64,000 nt of DNA from Ryuthela nishihirai (lineage: Eukaryota; Arthropoda; Arachnida; Araneae; Heptathelidae): NCBI GenBank assembly GCA_038380435.1, contig JAWZYU010000008.1, forward strand, positions 77,762,020 to 77,826,019, read 5' to 3'. Made by a program: the position numbers and the translations under genes. Positions within the stretch are counted from its first letter, which is position 1. Every line of letters starts with the position of its first letter. Of the stretch, positions 9,995-24,900 are shown piece after piece. The notes under the pieces were generated by a model. The model was given only the letters and a program-made list of their open reading frames with translations. It did not search any database and was not told where the DNA came from.

Positions 9995-12900
9995 CTGGAA
10001 AATAATGACGATGATCATTAAACAATTTTGCTCTGAATAAAACATTAAATTTGAGTGATTGTACATACAAAAAGAAATTAAACGTATCATAAAACAACAA
10101 TTATCTTAAAGTATAATTATCTTAAACCAAAATAAGATTTATTAGTTATATAATCAGTTCACTTAAAGACTTTCTTTAAATAGTACGATACGGGTTGGTT
10201 TACCTCTGAGCGGCACTATTGTGCACACCATGGGCTAAATGGCCAGGTCACATGGACCCCGAAGGCTCAGAGAAGGTTAGGGGAGGGGAGCCACTGGAAC
10301 AGCTGTTGGGAGACAGATGGTAGCCTCCCGTCAAGGCCATCCAGCGTGTTCTTTAACGTGCACAGGATATGGCTCTCCCGCACACGGGGCCACGGCTTAA
10401 CGTCCCATCCGACGGACGGCGGCCTTTCCAGGCCCATCGGTGTCCCCTACTGACCGTGGGCAGGGCGGGGAATTTTGCGGAGATAAATCTCAACGCTGAC
10501 CCAACTGGGACTCGAACCTGGGAACTACAGATTACGAGCCTGGCGCGCTACCGACTGAGCCATCCCCGCCCCGTACGATACGGATAATAATTTTCAGATT
10601 CATGGTATATTTGTTATATTATTCTCGTTCTGTCTTGGCAAATGGTTTATTAATTTCTCGACCTTCACGTTGATCTCTATTTGACTTTGAATGCGACACT
10701 TGATCAGAAATGTTTTTATTGAATTTATTGAATAATAATTGAAAATGCATTATCCAATTGAAATTAGCATCCAACATAGTCGAAACGTGTATGCTGGATT
10801 CATAATGGTTATTGCCATATAACATGCAAATGTCGTATTTTCTGGCAGCAAAATTATCTATATTAATCTGCTGCAATTCATTTATACAGTTCTCTCTTAA
10901 AGTTATGTAAGGGTGAATTGTCTTCAGTTCTTATGGAATGTCGTTATACAATCTTGGTCAAATATAATTAGTGTTACTAATAGTATTTTTTATTTGTACG
11001 TGGAATTAACCATCTTTGTTCACCATCATGTAGTTCACCATCCAATATATGGGATTTTCTTTATCTGGAAGTGACCCATTTTTGAAAATACAGCCTCCAT
11101 TAATTTAGAAAAGTATAATTTTAGAAGTGGGAAAACTTAAATACTTAAAAATTGGTTAAGAGTTACCAGTTTTTTGGTATATTTGTCAAAATTCTTACAT
11201 AATATTTTCCTAATTCTATTAACAAATTTAGCATATATTTTTGGGATATCTCCCCATATTCTGATTCCATGAAAAATATGCGGATGAACACAAGACAAAA
11301 AAAAAAGTAAGCATCTTGTGATAGCAACTATTCATCATAATGTACATATGCTTTGAAAACTAATTTCTGTATTTTTAACATATTTTATACGTACATGTGA
11401 TGTTTCCATGTTACAGATTCATGTATTGTAACTCCAAAATATTTTATAAATTGTACGTTATTCATATTTTCATGTGTATAGTTGCTAATATCTTTACAAT
11501 TTCTGTGATGAGCAATAAAATAATTATTTATATTGTAATTGTTATTTATATTTATATATATGTTATTTATATTGTGAAACAGGTTTCATTCTTATTTAAA
11601 CATAACGGGTTATTATATAGCCATTTGTGAAGCTTCACGGTATCTCGGTTATCCACGCAATATAATTTTTCAATATTTTTAGATTTATACAAGAAGACTG
11701 CATCATCAACAAAATATATTACTTGGGCTCCTAAATTAATTAAGCTTTAAATTAATCTCTAAATTAATGTGGAAATGTATACCAAAGGAACAAAACAAGT
11801 CTAAAACCAAACTTTATGATACTACCCGAACTATATTTATTTAATATTCCGACCACCTGATTTATGTTGCATAAACATGATTTTATCCAGTTATAATAAA
11901 TTCGTCTGATTCCAAGCAGTATAGATACCAGCCAAAAGCTCTTGTCAAATGCAAGAAAACTGTTAATTTTTTTTTATTTTATCCAACTCTCAAGACACTG
12001 AATTAATTAGGTATTCTATTGACTTCTCTATATTATTGCCTTTCTGAAATCCATACTGGCTTCAGCTATAATACATATTATTAGTTTAAAAAGGTATTTA
12101 GTCTCGTATAGAAAATCTTTTTATAAGTGTTTGACAAAATTAATATTGATGAACGTTTCTCGGATATACAACCCGAAATGCTTCTAACCACCAAACTTCA
12201 CCTTAATAGCACCAATATATCGAGATTTATCCTCTGACCTTGATGAACCGTACAGATCTCTAATTCTGAATAGTTTCTGTGATATTATGCATTTATCATT
12301 TTCTCTGTTTTGTAAGTGCCAGAGAAATGCTTAAGAAACGGTTGTTTGGCAGGACTGCCACGTCAATATTACTAGAGCACCTGGGGGCGGAGGTGGCTCA
12401 GTCGGTAGCGCGCCAGGCTCGTAATCTGTAGTTCCCAGGTTCGAGTCCCAGCTGGGTCAGCGTTGAGATTTTTCTCCGCAAAATTCCCCGCCTGCCCACG
12501 GTCAGTAGAGGACACCGGTGGTCTTGGAAAGGCCGCCGTCCGTCGGATGGGACGTTAAGCCGTGGCCCCGTGTGCGGGAGAGCCATACACTGTGCACGTG
12601 AAAGAACACGCTGGATGGTCTTGACGGGAGGCTACCATCTGTCTCCCAACAGCTGTTCCAGTGGGTCCCCTCCCCCCACCTTCTCTGAGCCTTCGGGGTC
12701 TATGTGACCTGGCTGTTTAACCCATGGTATGCAAAAAAGTGCCGCTCAGAGGTAAAACAACCCAACCCAACTAGAGCACCATTTAGATGCGACAACGAGC
12801 ACACGTTCCAGCCACATGGAGGGTTATTATTTAACTCTGAAATAGCGGTAGCTCGATATTTGACATTTGAACAAGAAGGACTCGCCGAATCCCTAACGTG

Positions 12901-15900
12901 AAAACGTTTCTGAGATCTACAACCTAAAACACCCCAGACACCAATTTTTACTTTTCAAGGACTTATAGTTGTAGGTTTGACCATTATGTGATCCCATGTG
13001 ACCTTGAAGAACACGTCGGAGGTCAAATTTAGGAGTTTTCCCGAGATATATTAACCGGATTATACATACGTACAAATATTTAGAGCTCTACTACTTCTGT
13101 CTTTTGGGTCGGGGGTGGCTCAGTCGGTAGCGCGCCAGGCTCGTAATCTGTAGTTCCCAGGTTCGAGTCCCAGCTGGGTCAGCGTCGAGATTTATCTCCG
13201 CAAAATTCCCGCGACCTGCCCACGGTCAGTAGGGGTCACCGATGGGCTTGGAAAGGCCGCCGTCCGTCGGATGGGATGTTAAGCCATGGCCCCGTGTGTG
13301 GGAGAGCCATACCCTGTGCACGTTAAAGAACACGCTGGATGGCCTTGACGGGAGGCTACCATCTGTCTCCCAACAGCTGTTCCAGTGGGTCCCCTCCCCC
13401 AACCTTCTCTGAGCCTTCGGGGTCCATGTGACCTGGCCATTTAGCCCATGGTGTGCAAAAAAAAAAGTGCCGCTCAGAGGTAAAATAACCCAACAACCCG
13501 AAGTGGAAAACGCAAGAGTTTCGAGGATAGATAGAGTTAAAATGAGTCATTACATTTGGCATAATATTTACATTAAAACATTTCAAAGGGGAAGAGCATA
13601 ATTTAATACTTACATTTTTTTCCGCAAGAAATACACTGCTAAGGCAAAAAGAGATATAAAGAGGATTGCAGCTATTACAGATCCTATAATCACTGAAACT
13701 GGAGAAAAATGAAATTATTTCAGCTAAATATATAAACATTGCAGAAGTAAAATAAGACAAATAACAAAATGCATTACTTTTCAATTTCAAAATTATTCAT
13801 TACCTTTTCAATTTAAAATAAATTGCGTCTGTAAAATAATTTACATTATAGGTAAGCTTAGCATATAACAGAAAATATAATATTTGTTACTAATGTTCCT
13901 GTATGTTTAGGGGAAGGTCAATGCTTGTGGCTCAACCATGTCTTGACCATTGTGGGGAATTTATACATGAGTTTCAAAATATATGCTTTATTGTGTGGTT
14001 TGTGAATAATAGTGTCCAAGATGTCAATATATTCCCAGTGCCAATATAACATATATATTTATCTTGCATCATTGTTTACTCTCATATTTTCCCAGACTTA
14101 CGATAATAGAAATTATTAATTGGTGCCCATTTTGTTAGAACAAACGAATTATATACAATATACACTGATTGGAAAAATTAAAGAAGACAGTGTTTTTATT
14201 TTAATTATAACAACATCCCTGAAGATAAAAATACAACAATTACAGGCAACACTGCACACAAAGTTTAAATACCCAATCGAAATTGATATACTATTCCATA
14301 ATTAAATGCACATGCAAATTACTAATGCCTTAAAAACGCGTGTCGCTACCAGATAATTCCATTTCAAAATTGTTGCTTGCATCATCATCACCATCCTCAA
14401 GCAGCCATGGGCTACGGAGGTCCAACCAGACCGTGCGATTTAGTTCTCCTAGCAAGTCTGTCCCGACCTACATCTGCTGCATCTGGCCACTGCACACGAA
14501 TTCTAATAAGATTCTGTTTGACATTGTCTGCCCACCGCATCCTAGGTCTCCCCCTCTTTCTGAAGCCTTTAGGCACACTGTTCATAACTCAATTCACTAA
14601 TCTACAATTATCCAGACGGGCAACATGGCCAAACCAACGGAGTCTCTCTCTGCACAATATGCTACTTAAAGGAGGTTGCCGACTCCTTTGCCTAACCTCA
14701 TCATTAGTTACAAAGTTGAACCACCAAATACCCAAGATACTGCGTAAGCATCTAGAATCAAAAGCATATAGTTTCCTGTTATCTTGTTTACACAGTGTCC
14801 AAGTTTCACTACCATAACTAACCCTAGAAAGAACCAAACTATTATACAGTCGAAGTTTAGTCTTTAGGCGTATACGACTATTTCTCCACAATATCCATAG
14901 ATTTTTAAAAGTCCTGGCAGCAATTCCTATTCTTCTGTTAATCTCATGCCGCACATAACCAGTATCTGTTACATAGCTCCCAAGACAATTAAACTGTGAC
15001 ACCTGCTCAAGACTTCAACCATTCAGTTTAACTGAATCACAGCCTGACCAATTTTCATCACTTTATTTTTCTGTCTGTTTATAACCAAATCTACTCTAGT
15101 ACCAGTCTCATCAACAGCTCGAATGAAAGAGTTCATCTCATCAACATCATTTGTCAAAAGGGCTAAATCATCAGCATAATCTAAATCAGAAATTTTCGTA
15201 TCTCCAGCCCATTTAAGGACAAAATCTTTCTATTAAAGTGAATTTCGCATAACATAATCAATAACCAAACTAAAGAGAAAAGGAGACAAAATGCACCATT
15301 GCCGAACACCAGAAGTAATGCTAAACCAATTGCAACAAGACTTACCAACTCTCACACACGACTCAGTGTTATTATAGAGAGCTTTCATTATGTTAACTAA
15401 CTTGTCTGGTACACCATATGATTTCACAATCAACCACAAATTATGATGATGAACAGAGTTGAAAGCCTTTTTGAAATCGACAAAGCTAACAACCAAAGGT
15501 TTCTGAAACTCTAAACATTTCTCAAGAATCTGCCTAAGTGAAAATATCTGATCCACACATCCCCTACCACTTCTGAATCCACATTGCTCATCACGCAATT
15601 GACTGTCAACCAGATTCTTAATTCTAATAAGCACAATCATGGAGAGAACTTTACCTGGAACAGAGAGTAGGCTGATACCCCTATAGTTATCACAAGAACT
15701 GCGATCACCTTTTTCCAAAATAAGGATAATAATAGCTCTGGTGAAATTCTTAGGAACCATGCCTTTATCAAAAAAGACATTCAAAATTTCAGTCATCCAA
15801 GTGGTAACCGAAACATTCCCAGCTCTAAGCATTTCCGTATTAATTTCATCTACCCTTGGGGATTTATGAAGTTTAAGTTTAGAAATAGCCAAAATAACTT

Positions 15901-18900
15901 TAGATTGTGTTATAGGGCCAACATTAAGGCCACCAATGCATCTATCATCATTGCAAACAATGGGAGTAGAACTAACCACATTGGTTAGTCCTACTCCCAT
16001 TCTCTGAAATGCCACATCTCTGAAATGCTCAGCCCACCTAGCCATGACAGAATACTCACCTTCTATAACCTTACATTGTTTATCCTTCAATTCCCGTATA
16101 CCATTCCGTTTTCTACCACACAAAACATTAACTATCTGGTACAGCTCTCTGTTGTTGTGCTGTCTAACTGCTTCCTCGGCTTTGTCAGCCAAGCCAATAA
16201 ACTAAAGATTCTTATAAGCAGCTAACTGATTCTTTACACGTTTATTCAGCTCTCTGTAATGCGTTCTATTAGGACTAGTAGGGTATTGATTAAGGACATT
16301 CCTGCAGTTCTTTCTTTCTGAAATAAACTCAAGTGCCTTATCACTCAAATAATTTTGCTTCCTCTGCTCCTTTTTCTCTAAAAGAGTACTGTTAGTTTCC
16401 AAAAAAGCCTGTTTAAAATGATCCCATTCTTCCTCAACTTCAGTAGTAAGTGCACCAAGAGAACCTATCATGGTAAGCTTCAGCTATAACTGGGTCTTTC
16501 AGAGCTTCAGTATTAAAGGTAAATTTTTGATTCTTAGCAAAACACTTTTTAAGTTTAAGCTGCAAGTCACTTTTAACAAGTTTTGGTCAGATCCAATTTC
16601 AGCTCCCCTATATGCCCTGGTATTCCTAACAGAACTAGCCCATTTGCTGTTAATTAATATATAATTAATCATATTCTTATGCAGCCCATCAGGTGAAACT
16701 TATGTGCACTTATGTATATCATGGTGTTTGTAATAACCGTTATTTATTCTGAAACCACTAAATTTACTTACCTGTAGGAGACGTTGGCCATTGCCATTGC
16801 AGCTACCAATACCAAAAGGGCCTATGACTCGCCCCAAACGTCAGAGATAGTACCAACTTTGGCATTGAAGTCACCTAGAACAAGGGTAATATCTCCTTTC
16901 TTGACAGAATTCAAAATATACTGAAGTTGTCCGTAAAACCTATCCTTCTCATCCTCATCGACATTCTCAGTGGGGGCATAACAATGGGGGCATAACAGCA
17001 GATAAAATTCAAGTCTTTAACGCTTTTCTGAAATTTTGCTGTAAGAAACCTTTCATTAATACACTCATATCCTAGAAGAGCATCACTAGCGTGTCTGCTG
17101 AGAAGCAAACCCACGCCTTGCTGATGTTTATTATCGTTCCTCCCTGAAAAGAGAAATTTAAGATTATTTTTAAGAATCTGACCTTTATCTGGCCATCTGG
17201 TCTCTTGCAAGACGAGAATATCTGAATTATAATGGTGGAATTCTTGTGTGAGGACATCAAGAGAAAAAGCTCTGTGCAGAGTCCTCACATTCCAACTGCC
17301 TACGGAGAGAAAATGGTTAGTGGGATGTTTCAATAAACTATATTTATTGAGAGAGGAAATGGCGACAATATGAAACAATAATCGTAGACATGGGGCAAAG
17401 ACCCAATCCCCCACCACTAAAGGCTGAAGCCATCTGCACTGGAAGACTTCCCCCCAATGTAGAATTTGACGATGCCAATAGAAGCAAAGAGTTCAGGTGC
17501 CTGCGATGACCTCTGTTCAGGATTATCCACCAGCAGATAAACTTATCCTGTGAATCTATTTACTTGGGGCTGTCAACCGACAAACAAACAGAAAGCACAA
17601 GGAGAGTTAATATTATTATTTCTGCTGAAGATAGCAAGCCATCATCTTTCAGATGATTTGGTGGATTGTAGAAGACTTAAATAAGAAAGTCAGAGGCAGA
17701 GGTAAAAAAATGTGTCAATGTAATGAAAAAGGTGGTATGACGAATTGCTGGAAAAGAACTTCTTCAATATCAGGGTATGATGTGACCTAATACTTTTTCT
17801 TGAAGCAGCACTTCGTGATTTTTCAGGCTTAGTTAATCTTTCCTCTTTACTTTTTAAGACCGCACATAAAGAACTCGGAGGAATGCCATACTTCTTGAGA
17901 GCATCAGTATTTTTTTTTTACCTTTCTCGCATTTTCTTATTTTTTGTTCTCTGTGTCAATTAGAATTTTTCTGTTTGTGACATCTTAATGCAAAACTTCA
18001 AGCAACTCATAATCAAAGTTTTTTTCCCGATTTGTGGTAAAGATCTCCAGAGCTACTATCTCATATGCAGATTATGAAAAAAAGGACCTTCCCATCCGTG
18101 GAATCTAACCTAGAGTAATATTGGTATTTGTCACGGGAAGGAGAGCTATGCACCCATCTCCTGTGATGATGCATAGAACCAGCAAGGCCTAGAACCTAAT
18201 GTCCGACCTCGCCTTCTTATGGTACAGACCGTTAGTACCTTTCAAAAGAGATACTCTCTTGTGGAAGTGAACGGAAGAAGAAGGCTGCCAGATTAGTGTG
18301 GCCAACTGATCTGGACAACTCTGGCTACTTTTTGTTCCTCTACCTTGCTGAGGAGTGGTCAACCACACAGGATCCTAGTGCTGACCATATAAACCCACTG
18401 GACTGAACTGATATATGCCTCTGAGCTTGATTATGGATCCTGAATTTGGTATACTGGTTGGCTTCTGTGGAGGGAAAATCTTCCGCTGTGTTTTCTATTT
18501 GTTTGTGAGTTGACAGCCCCCAAGTGAAGAGATTCATAGGATATGATTATCAGCTGGTGGATAATCCTGAACAGAGGTCATCGCAGGCACCTCAACTCTT
18601 TGCTTCTACTGGCATCGTCAAATTCTACATTGGAGGAAGTCCTTCCATAATTAATGTGATCAATGCATTTTTGTGTTAAGATACTGTTTCTATATTCTTC
18701 TCTTGTGAAGCCATTTACATACGCAAAATAATTGTAGTTAGTTAGTGTGTCTAGATATTCATCTACACCAGAATTTGAGGGATGTTTGATATCTATATTG
18801 ATGTCGCAAATCATAATGACATTTTTCAGGTTTTCATTTTTAGTTAACCAAAGGTTTAAGTTATTACTGAATATATGAACATCTGTACTATGCAAGCGAT

Positions 18901-21900
18901 ATAAAGCTATGATATGTATGTAAAAATTTGGGTCATTGATATATAAGTGTATTATTTCTGTTGATGGAATATTATCCTGTAATATTCCATCAACCTTTCT
19001 GTAAAAGATTAACATACCACGGGCAGTAGGTAAGTCATCATCTACATAAATTTTAGTGAAATTAGCAATCACATTAAAATCATATTCTATATGGTTAACA
19101 TTAGTTTCAGAAACAATAATGACATCAATATAATGCAGAAAAATCACGTAATATAACAATAAATTGATCCCAGTACTTGTAGACCACGAATATTAATTAG
19201 AAAAATACTAATTTAATCTTTTGAAAAAGATTCTTCGCTAAACTTATCTCTGAGCCAACTACTCCAGTCTGTTGTAGTAAAACAGTCAGGTTCTAATAAC
19301 TTGCACAGTTCAGAATTGTCACAGTCCATAATGTGACCCAGCTGGGTCAGCGTTGAGATTTGTCTCCGCAAAAATTCCCTGCCCACGGTCAGTAGGGGAC
19401 ACCGATGGGCTTGGAAAGGCCGCCGTCCGTTGGATGGGACGTTATGCCGTGGCCCCGTGTCTGGGAGAGCCATACCCTGTGCACGTTAAAGAACACGCTG
19501 GATGGCCTTGACGGGAGGCTACCATCTGTCTCCCAACAGCTGTTCCAGTGGGTCCCCTTCCCCAACCTTCTTTGAGCCTTCGGGGTCAATGTGACCTGGC
19601 CATTTAGCCCATGGTGTGCAAAAAAGTGCCGCTCAGAGGTAAAACAACCCAAGCTTTCTCCATTTAGTCTCTGTTCGTTTTACCCTCCTTCCGAAAGTGC
19701 ATAACAATAGAAATCGATTTTGCAATTTTTTTTAAAAGAATATCGTTAAATTACAGTTTCTCCTTTTAGATTTTATATAAAAAAAGGACAAAATACTTTC
19801 GATAGAAATATAGAGAATGATACTTACCATCTGGCACTGGGATGGATAGTTCAAAAATTCCTGAAACGTTTAAAATTAAATTATTACTGTACCTTTTAAA
19901 TGCCAATCATAATAATATTTTATCAGAAATATTTCACAATAATTCAAATATTTTATTTTCTTTTTACTCAAAGTGAATCTTAATCTTTTTTCGGCTGGAG
20001 ATCTAGCTGCTTAGTCGATTAACAAATATAAAAAATAAATACCCTCTCAAGCAGCTGCTTGCCACAGAGGTCTGACAGGAGCCTGTCAGTTTATATGCCA
20101 TAGTAGAAGATCTGTGAGGATGGCAGGACCTCAGCAGAAAAACGACACACACAGCCATGCCTTACCCGGGGCTCGAACCCGGTCCCTTAGATCAATAGCC
20201 AAGCGTGCTAACCACTCGGCCACGGACCCATATTTTCAGCCGATAAAAAAATACACTCCATTTCTAGCCGAAAAAAAACGTCCAGTGGTTTTCTAATGAA
20301 TGCTCCAATTGCGGAAACTCATTGCATATCAGAAACCAGACTTTTGCTATTGTAATAACTCCATTATCTGGTCGACAAATGATGCGGATTCCGAAACAAG
20401 CCTATAGATAACGTTTCTGCACTCATAAGTGGTATCAACTTTGATAAAGTCCATTTGCAAATGCAAATTATTCTATTTACCAGGTCTGAAACGCAATATA
20501 TTTATATATTATTATTTCGAAAAAAATATATTTTCCCTAAACGAACTATTATTTTCTTACCCATTTGAAATTCAATGTAGCATTGGTTCTTATCTCGCAG
20601 AGATACATGGTTTCTTTAGATCAAAAAATAAATTAAAATATTAGATCTGTATCAAAAGATTATCCATAATCCGTCTGTAACATCGAAGTTCAACAGAACA
20701 ATAATAAAAATATTTTCAAACTATTTCTTCTTCAGCTAGAGCAATATTAGTTTGTTTATCGAAACAATGTTAAAGCAGTGTTTGGGAATTATAATAGCAA
20801 TCGTCTGGTTTCAGGTATATATTTAGTCCTTGTGGTTAGAGAATTCGTTTAACAAACATTCGCTGCATTACATATTTAATTGCTACAAAGTTATCATGGA
20901 TACACAAGTTTAACAAAGAACACAACTATCTTGTCATCCCAGTCATTTTTGACAGATTTCCTCGACGAATAGATTGCTGTGAAATTATTTTAATTTCGTA
21001 TTGGTTCTGTACTCGTTCAATGTTACTTAAACGGTATAATTTATGGCTGTTGGAATAGCAGTTCATAAATGCTTGGAATAGCAGTTCATGTTCTAAAACC
21101 TTCATGTTCAAAACATTTCATTATTATCTCTATGGCCAGAAATTTCCTGAGTTTCCTGAGAAATTTCCTACGTTCATGTTCTGAACATTTTCATTATTAT
21201 CTCTATGACCAGAAATTTCCTGAGTTTCCTGAGAAATTTCTTAAGTTCATGTTCTAAACATTTTCATTATTATCTCTATAGCCAGAAATTTCCTGAGTTT
21301 CCTGAGAAATTTCCTAAGTTCATGTTCTAAACATTTTCATTATTATCTCTATGGCCAGAAATTTCTTATACGTACTGATCATGCTGCACTCAGGTGGTTA
21401 CTAAACTTTAAAAACTTAAAAACTGAAGGACAAATTGCTAGGTGGATATAGCGGTTACAAGAGTACAATTTCTTCATCGAGCATCGAAGTAGCAAAATGC
21501 ATAAAAATACAGATGCTCTTTCCAGACGTCCATGTATTGACAATTGTAAGTATTGTTAAAATGCAGAGTGGAAATGTGGTACTAAAGATATAATGCCCAT
21601 AAGCCAATTACCATCGCCATAAGTGGGGAGGGAGTAGCTCAGTCGGTAGCGCGCCAGGCTCGTAATCTGTAGTTCCCAGGTTCGAGTCCCAGCTGGGTCA
21701 GCGTTGAGATTTATCTCCGCAAAATTCCCTGCCCTGCCCACGGTCAGTAGGGGACACCGATCGGCTTGGAAAGGCCGCCGTCCGTCGGATGGGACGTTAA
21801 GCCGTGGTCCCGTGTGTGGGAGAGCCATACCCTGTGCACGTTAAAGAACACGCTGGATGGACTTGACGGGAGACTACCATCTGTCGCCCAACAGCTGTTC

Positions 21901-24900
21901 CAGTGGGTCCCCTCCCCCAACCTTCTCTGAGCCTTCGGGGTCCATGTGACCTGGCCGTTTAGCCCATGGTGTGCAAAAAAGTGCCGCTCAGAGGTAAAAC
22001 AACCCAACCCATCGCCATAACAAACAGTGCTACTCCTAACATCTGAAGCCCAAGAGAAATTAGAAAGGCCCAACTAGACGATGAAGATATATGGCCAATA
22101 ACTGATTTGATTGAATAATCTTATATAAGACCTAATTGGGAACAAATCTCGAGGTATGTCCCAACTACCAAAAGTTACTGGGCACTCCTTAGAAGTGAAA
22201 GACGGTGTATTATGCAGAAGATGGAAGAATCCCACTCGACGCCTGATCCGTTGGCAGATAATCCTTCCTCGCTTCCGAGTGGAACTAGTGATGAAAGATG
22301 TGCATGATAATACCACTGGAGGACACTTCGGTGTTAATAAGACATTAGCTAAAGTCAGGGAACGATTTCGTAGGGCAGACAATGAAAGATGGTGTAGGCA
22401 ATGTGAGGCCTGTGCAGCAAAGAAAGGCCCTAATATTAGAAGTCGGAGTATGCTGCAAACATATAACGTTGGTGCCCCTTTGAGAGAATAGCCATTGATG
22501 TAATGCGTCCGTTTCCTAGGACTGATGATGGAAATCGCTATTTATTAGTGGTAGTGGATTATTTAACGAAGTGGCCTGAAGTTTATCCCATCCAAGAACA
22601 GGAGGCAACAACAGTTGCAGAGATGAGAGTAAATAACTTCATTAGTAGGTATGGAGTACCTTTGCAACTCCACTCTGACCAAGGACATAATTTTGAATAC
22701 AATGTGTTTAAAGGCATCTGCCAACTATTAGGCATTCAGAAAACCAGAACAACTCCCTTACACTCTCAGTCGTATGGTATGATGGAGAGTTTAATAGGAC
22801 AATTGCACAACATCTAGCATTGTTTGTCGACGACCATCAACGTGATTGGGATCGCCATATACCACTTCTTTTGTTGACATATAGAACAACAGTGCACGAG
22901 ATAACTGGCAGACACCTTCCATGATGCTCTTTGGAAGAGAGTTACGTCTTCTCTGTGACCATTATTTGGTCGGCCGGAAGCAATGTCTGTTTCCACTTCA
23001 CAATACGTACAAGAATTACAAAAACGACTAGAAGAAATCCACCACTCCGTCAGACATAACATCAACTTGGTAAGCAAGAGAACCAAAACGAGATACGACA
23101 GTAAAACAAATGGAACTGTTTTCAATCAAGGAGATCTTGTCTGGCTGTACAATCCACATAGAAAGAAGAGAATTTCTCCAAAACTTCATAAACCTTGGGA
23201 AGGTCTGTGTACAGTAGTTAACAGGATTAATGACGTGGCGTATCGCATTCATCGACGTCCAACTACAAAGTGCAAGGTGGTTCATGTGGATCGTTTAGCC
23301 CCGTTTCATCGAAACATTGAAGAAGCTTCAGAAACCAGAATTGTTCGGGACGAACAAGACCTAAGGAGGGGCAGTGTTACGGTAGATGAACGTGCTACAG
23401 TGAATCTATGATAAACGTGTCATGAACGCTCGTGTATGCTTCTGCGTGAGAATTATGTAACCAACGAATTGGAATACAGAATCTATCTGAAAAATAGGAA
23501 AGACAGAATTGTTATGTTGGAGTTGTGGATATCCGAAAAAAGGCATAATTAATTTCAGTATGCACACGATGTCTGTATAAAGTGAAGAATTATTTTAATA
23601 GTGAGTTCGTGAGAGGTTGATTCGTTTATTTGTGTGGATCGTGTTGGTAAGCTGTAAAGGAAAAGAAGAATTTATCGTCTTGTGCGTGATGATCAACGTC
23701 TGAAAAGAATTGGTTCTGAGAAACCAATACATTTAGCAGCAGTTTTGGAGTACTTGAGGACTAAAACCTAATAAGGAAGTCATTTAGTGTAAAGTTATTT
23801 ATTTTGTTTAGGAATTGGCAAGGATATTCTCGTTAGATTTAATATTTATTTACCAACACGATTTTATTGTTGATTGAATGATATTAGCCTTGTTTTGTTA
23901 TTTGGATGTGAATAGAATTGTGATAATGTATTCTTCTGAAAGTTTATCTTTGTGTTATTATAGAATTTCGTGCCGGTTGACTTTGTTTATAAAAAAAAAA
24001 AGCATCCATGCTTTTGTAATAAATTGCATTGTATTGTAATTTTCATTGACATATTTTTACTTGAACTCACCCTCAGGGCTCATCCATTTTAATTTGTAAC
24101 AATATATAGGTTTTTTCGAACGGTTTGGCATTTATTTCAAAATATTTATTTCAAAATTCATTACATAATATCTTAATGTTTAATCACAACCAACCTGTTG
24201 AGTATGTGGCATTGAATCCCGAACCTTCCACCGAACCATCGGATTCAAACACCACATACATCATGTTGCCTGATGATTCAATAGGATGGGGCAATTCACT
24301 GCCACAGAATTTTCCCAGCAACGGTGATTGTGTGCTCTCTCCGTCATAAATGGCGATCCAGTCGTAGTCGCAATCTTCGTCAGGCTGCAGGTCGAACCCG
24401 TTGAAAACCTAGAAAATATATGAAGGTAATAGATACTTCATATTCATGTACTGGAAAAGCATGCAATTCATAGATGAGTACTTTATTCAACAAAGTGGAG
24501 GAGGAATATGTAAGTGATCCAAGTTCATTCAATAAGCAGAGTTTCAAGCATTTGTTTTCGCTTCTACTAAGGTAGGGGACACCGATGGGCTTGGAAAGGC
24601 CGCCGTCCGTTAAGCAGTGGTCCCGTGTGCGGGAGAGCCATACCTTGTGCACGTTAAAGAACACGCTGGATGGCCTTGACGGGAGGCTACCATCTGTCTC
24701 CCAACAGCTGTTCCAGTTGGTATCCTCCCCCAACCTTCTCTGAGCCTTCGGGGTCCATGTGACCTGGCCATTTAGCCCATGGTGTGCAAAAAAGTGCCGC
24801 TCAGAGGTAAAACAACAACAACAACACTTCTACTAGGATGATGTTCTTTTAGAGGATATAAAAAAGTTACTGCTTTGGAAATGGAAAAAGCGATAACTAC

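Larger units (their letters stand above)
21371..24101 (+). mobile_element. Ty3-type LTR retrotransposon, 3' fragment with LTR
   Basis: 5'-truncated. The end of RNase H (TDHAALRWLLNF, then DALSRRPC at 21379-21535) is followed by integrase (22156-23370): a zinc-binding His/Cys part (TTGGHFGVNKTL, CRQCEACAAKKGP), a core with VDYLTKWPEV, HSDQGHNFE and a Glu in the MMES motif, and a C-terminal domain (GDLVWLYNP, VHVDRLAPF). Stops at about 22490 and 22815 and a frameshift before 22980 make it non-functional. SINE-1 copy 11 is inserted between RNase H and integrase. No 5' LTR, gag or env seen. Group membership follows from domain order RNase H then integrase. Confidence 0.88.

Noticed and set aside
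9822..10100. 92-codon minus-strand frame around the last CUB exon
   Set aside because: It reads through a good acceptor site into intron sequence and uses a different frame from the one that joins exon G. The spliced 28-codon reading fits phase and stop better.
22156..23411. Host gene encoding an integrase-like protein, or a viral insertion
   Set aside because: RNase H, integrase and an LTR with a purine tract are in Ty3 order, frames are broken, and no env is visible. It is a retrotransposon fragment.
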